From assembly GCF_001666835.1 (NCBI RefSeq), contig NZ_LZJF01000125.1, positions 1 to 36,391 of the forward strand: 36,391 nt of DNA. Direction: 5' to 3'. The notes beneath the pieces were generated by a model. That model was given only the letters and a program-made list of their open reading frames with translations. It was not told the DNA's origin and ran no database searches. This document shows, in pieces, positions 33,699 through 36,391 of the stretch. Position 1 is the first letter of the stretch. Each line of letters opens with the position of its first letter. Made by a program: the position numbers and the translations under genes. This DNA comes from Mycobacterium sp. E3251. GTDB taxonomy: Bacteria > Actinomycetota > Actinomycetes > Mycobacteriales > Mycobacteriaceae.

Positions 33699-34340
33699 AT
33701 GAGGTTCAGCGAACTGTCGTCGCTTTCGGTTGTCAACTTGTATGCCGGCGATCTGCCCGACATGCCGGAGTACCGCACCCGACGTCAAGTGGGACTATCC
33801 TTGAGCCAAGATGACGAGTGGCACATTCGCCACGATGTTTCAAAGCCGCTGCCGATACCCGAGGAATCCGTCGATACTTACCAGTCCGAAGATGTTTTCG
33901 AGCATGTAGAGTACGTTAAACTACCCGCCACAATTTCTGAGATATACAGAATCCTTAAGAAGGGAGGGCTCTTCAGGTTATCGCTTCCAGATTACCGGTG
34001 TGACGTTCTATACGATAGATCGGTTAAGGACCGAGCGGGCAACATCCTGTTTGACCCATCCGGAGGCGGGGAATACAAGCGCCGGCCTCCAATTTTTGGC
34101 AAGAAAAAAGTCGTGCGTGGCGGTCATGTTTGGTTCCCGAAATTTGAGACCGCTTCTCAACTCCTAAAAGATGCAAAATTTTCTTCCGTCGAGTTCCTTC
34201 ACTACTATGATGAAAACGGAACTCCCCATACGAAACCCATCGACTACTCGAAAGGCTTCGTGAAGAGAACTCCGGATAATGACGAGAGGGTATCCCATCC
34301 CTTTAGGCCAATGTCCCTAGTGGTTGACTGCATCAAGTGA
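33699..34340 (+). CDS. SAM-dependent methyltransferase-like protein, low-GC
   Basis: This 213-residue protein resembles methyltransferases of polysaccharide clusters through HIRHDVSKPLPIPEESVDTY, SEDVFEHVEYVKLPATISEI and YRILKKGGLFRLSLPDYRCD, the last two being post-motif II and III regions. A glycine-rich SAM motif I is not obvious: the N-terminus reads VVNLYAGDLPDMPEY. It may therefore bind SAM differently or be non-catalytic. The DNA is conspicuously A+T-rich (one 60-base line counted as 38% G+C, another 47%), unlike neighbours, suggesting recent transfer. The ATG at 33699 follows AGGGGA, 12 bases after ugd. Its stop overlaps the next start (GTGA). Confidence 0.72.
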   Translation: MRFSELSSLSVVNLYAGDLPDMPEYRTRRQVGLSLSQDDEWHIRHDVSKPLPIPEESVDTYQSEDVFEHVEYVKLPATISEIYRILKKGGLFRLSLPDYRCDVLYDRSVKDRAGNILFDPSGGGEYKRRPPIFGKKKVVRGGHVWFPKFETASQLLKDAKFSSVEFLHYYDENGTPHTKPIDYSKGFVKRTPDNDERVSHPFRPMSLVVDCIK

Positions 34341-35332
34341 TCAGCGAAGTGGATTGCGCCCCAGTCATCTTCATCATCTTCAACCGGCCGGACACCACCC
34401 GGCAAGTCTTCGAGAAAATCAGAGCCGCAAAGCCTAGGAAGCTTTTAGTGATCGCGGACGGGCCTCGCACGAACAGACCCGGGGAGGCCGAAAGGTGCGC
34501 GGAGACGCGCGCGATTATCGACGAAGTTGATTGGGACTGCGAAGTGCAGACCGACTTCTCGGAGACCAACCTGGGCTGCCGACTTCGCATCTCCTCAGGC
34601 ATAACGTGGGCATTCGGACTGGTCGACAAAGCGATAATTCTCGAGGACGACTGCTTGCCGTCTGACTCATTCTTCCCCTACTGCGTTAACCTCCTCGATC
34701 GCTATGAGAGTGACGAGCGGGTCATGATGATCACCGGGCGCAATCACCTTTTCGGGCAGTCCGAGACGGCGGATAGCTACTACTTCTCAAGGTATCCGCA
34801 CGTCTGGGGCTGGGCTACCTGGAGGCGAGCCTGGACGAAGTACGACCTCAACATGACACACTGGCCAGAGATAAGAGATAGAAGACTTTTCGACCAATAC
34901 TTCCAGACGCCCGTCGAGCGTTATTACCGAGAGGCGACCCTGCAACATGTTTACGACGGGAAAATCAATACTTGGGCCTACCAGTGGTTCTACAGCATAT
35001 GGGCCAACTCAGGCCTTTGCGCCCATCCTGCCCGAAACCTGGTACAGAATATTGGCTTCCATGCGGAGGCGACGCACACGACGTGGAATAGGGTTTATTC
35101 TTCGCAGGCTTCGCTGCGCGCCGAGGAGTTGAGCCTGCCCCTCACCCATCCAGCGACCCTCCTTGCGAATTCCGACAAGGACCATCTCGAGGCGAGGCTG
35201 CAGGCTGCACGATCGAGGGGACTCTTGTATGCCTTGAACAGATACGTCTCCGTGATGAAGGTCCTGGTCAAGAGAACCACCGGGCGAGGCGACTGGCCAG
35301 ACCCCGGTTTGCTGGTCCGCGGTGGTGGCTGA
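34337..35332 (+). CDS. HlpA-like GT-A fold glycosyltransferase
   Basis: This 331-residue protein belongs to the family often labelled haemolytic protein HlpA-like, which is named in MAC GPL clusters. It begins APVIFIIFNRPDTTRQVFEK, then KLLVIADGPRTNRPGEAERC, ETNLGCRLRISSGITWAFG and AIILEDDCLPSDSFFPYC, the EDD motif of a GNT-I/GT-A type nucleotide-sugar site, and RYPHVWGWATWRRAWTKYD. These features support a glycosyltransferase rather than a toxin. The GTG at 34337 overlaps the upstream methyltransferase stop (GTGA), so it is coupled to it. Donor and acceptor are unknown; given ugd just upstream, it could transfer glucuronic acid or its neighbour sugar. Confidence 0.82.
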   Translation: MISEVDCAPVIFIIFNRPDTTRQVFEKIRAAKPRKLLVIADGPRTNRPGEAERCAETRAIIDEVDWDCEVQTDFSETNLGCRLRISSGITWAFGLVDKAIILEDDCLPSDSFFPYCVNLLDRYESDERVMMITGRNHLFGQSETADSYYFSRYPHVWGWATWRRAWTKYDLNMTHWPEIRDRRLFDQYFQTPVERYYREATLQHVYDGKINTWAYQWFYSIWANSGLCAHPARNLVQNIGFHAEATHTTWNRVYSSQASLRAEELSLPLTHPATLLANSDKDHLEARLQAARSRGLLYALNRYVSVMKVLVKRTTGRGDWPDPGLLVRGGG

Positions 35333-35450
35333 ACGCTCCCGCAGTGAGCCGCGGTTCAAACCAACAGCGAATGCCCATCCGCAAGTCGGAGGTGCAGACA
35401 TAATGGCTCCGGCATCGCCTGATTACACGGCAACTGAAAGGTGGGATGTC

Positions 35451-36391
35451 GTGAAGTTCGCTCTGGCAAGCTACGGAACGCGCGGCGATGTCGAGCCCTC
35501 CACCGCGGTTGCGTGCGAACTGGTCCGCCGCGGACACGACGTGTGCATGGCCGTCCCGCCCAACCTGGTTCCACTGGTCGAGTCGGCCGGATTGACGGCC
35601 ACTGCCTACGGGCCGGATCAGCAGGAGGGCTTTTGGGACACGGATTTCCTCGCCAAGTTATGGGACTTTCCCGAAGTTAGACGGCGGTGGCGGGAAGCCC
35701 AGGACATGCTGGTCCGGTCCTGGGCGGACATGAGCGCGACGCTGACATCGCTGTCGGAGGGTGCCGATCTCGTGTTCACCGGCCCGGGCTTTCCGGGGGT
35801 CGCGGCGGACGTGGCGGAGTATCTCAAGCTCCCGTTGGCCACGATGCACTATTTCCCGATGCGACCGAACGGCCAGCTCGCCCCGAACCTGCCGGCGCTG
35901 CTAGTCCGCTCCGCGATGGCCACGCTGGACTGGGTCCAGTGGCGGGTGACCAAGAAGGCCGAGGACGCGCAGCGCCGCGCATTCGGTCTGCCGAAGGCAA
36001 AAGGTCCCGCGCCGCAACGGATGACGGCCCGCGGCGCGTTGGAGATCCAGGCCTATGACAAAGTGTGCTTTCCCGGGCTGGCCGACGAATGGGCGAAGTG
36101 GAGCGGCCAGCGCCCCTTTGTCGGGACGCTGACCATGGAGCTGACCACGGATGTCGACGACGAGGTGTTGTCGTGGATCGCGAAGGGGACACCGCCGATT
36201 TGCTTCGGCTTTGGCAGCATGCCGGTTGCCGAATCGCCGGCCGACACGGTCGCTCTGATCGGCGCGGCGTGCGCGGAGCTGGGTGAGCGGGCGCTGGTGT
36301 GCTCCGGGTGGAGCGATTTCAGCGACGTGCCGCACTTCGACCACGTCAAGGTGGTGGGCGTGGTGAATTACACAAAGATCTTCCCGGCCTG
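35451..36391 (+). CDS. gtfB: GT1 glycosyltransferase, GtfB/RtfA-like, N-terminal part (partial)
   Basis: This is an open frame to the window edge (313 residues seen; family members are about 420). GTG at 35451 follows AAAGGTGGG. The N-terminus MKFALASYGTRGDVEPSTAV is typical of GT-B fold, family 1 enzymes of GPL synthesis (GtfA, GtfB, RtfA) and of vancomycin-type transferases. Other family segments are ACELVRRGHDVCMAVPPNLV, FTGPGFPGVAADVAEYL, LPLATMHYFPMRPNGQ and the start of the C-terminal domain PPICFGFGSMP. It borders the variable interval opposite drrC; from memory gtfB holds this place in M. intracellulare, but rtfA or another paralogue cannot be excluded because the C-terminal acceptor and donor region is cut. 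Donor sugar cannot be read here. Confidence 0.85.
   Translation, partial: MKFALASYGTRGDVEPSTAVACELVRRGHDVCMAVPPNLVPLVESAGLTATAYGPDQQEGFWDTDFLAKLWDFPEVRRRWREAQDMLVRSWADMSATLTSLSEGADLVFTGPGFPGVAADVAEYLKLPLATMHYFPMRPNGQLAPNLPALLVRSAMATLDWVQWRVTKKAEDAQRRAFGLPKAKGPAPQRMTARGALEIQAYDKVCFPGLADEWAKWSGQRPFVGTLTMELTTDVDDEVLSWIAKGTPPICFGFGSMPVAESPADTVALIGAACAELGERALVCSGWSDFSDVPHFDHVKVVGVVNYTKIFPA

Noticed and set aside
34337..35332. Haemolysin or toxin role for the HlpA-like gene
   Set aside because: The EDD motif and GT-A-like pattern and its location among sugar genes support glycosyltransferase activity; the haemolysin name is historical.

Overview
The window is a glycopeptidolipid (GPL) biosynthesis locus from a slow-growing, high-GC mycobacterium, most likely a member of the Mycobacterium avium-intracellulare complex. 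The evidence is the gene set itself: the 5' end of the GPL peptide synthetase (mps1) and its MbtH partner, an mmpS4-mmpL4a-mmpL4b export operon, a drrABC transporter, and a GT1 glycosyltransferase of the gtfB/rtfA type at the far end. From memory of the literature, the interval between drrC and gtfB is the serotype-specific part of the GPL locus in M. intracellulare. Here that interval is about 23 kb (12.2-35.4 kb). Species and serotype cannot be fixed from the sequence alone. Layout. (1) 1-2105, minus strand: mps1 (truncated by the window edge) and mbtH, which build the lipopeptide core. (2) 2106-2932: divergent control region. (3) 2933-12158, plus strand: mmpS4, two tandem mmpL4 paralogues, then drrA-drrB-drrC; these are envelope export genes. 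(4) 12229-17785: two GT2 glycosyltransferases converge on a minus-strand operon of gmd, fcl and two methyltransferases. This is a GDP-deoxysugar (GDP-fucose type) module that resembles the M. tuberculosis Rv1511-Rv1516c region as I recall it. (5) 18183-27761, plus strand: a GT-C-like membrane transferase, a GtrB/DPM1-like polyprenyl-phosphate glycosyltransferase, an SDR, an ATP-grasp ligase, a HAD protein with altered catalytic residues, a zinc-ribbon methyltransferase, a WecE-type sugar aminotransferase, another methyltransferase and an MOP-type flippase. Together these suggest a lipid-linked, extracytoplasmic sugar pathway built around a 4-amino-4,6-dideoxyhexose. (6) 27773-31716, minus strand: a compact four-gene cassette of an unknown protein, a hexapeptide acyltransferase, a GMC oxidoreductase with a ferredoxin-like cysteine motif, and a second DegT aminotransferase. 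It is bracketed by an intact methyltransferase and a decayed copy of the same methyltransferase in direct orientation, so it looks like an insertion or recombination cassette. (7) 32370-35332, plus strand: UDP-glucose 6-dehydrogenase (UDP-GlcA supply), a markedly low-GC methyltransferase and an HlpA-like glycosyltransferase. (8) 35451-end: the 5' part of a GtfB-like glycosyltransferase. Working model: the core lipopeptide is made by Mps enzymes and exported by MmpL4 proteins. The variable region supplies fucose-type, glucuronic-acid-type and amino-dideoxy sugars, together with the transferases, methyltransferases and acyl or amide tailoring that define the serotype. The least explained parts are the ATP-grasp/HAD/SDR group and the minus-strand GMC cassette. 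No tRNA, rRNA, CRISPR array or transposase was found.
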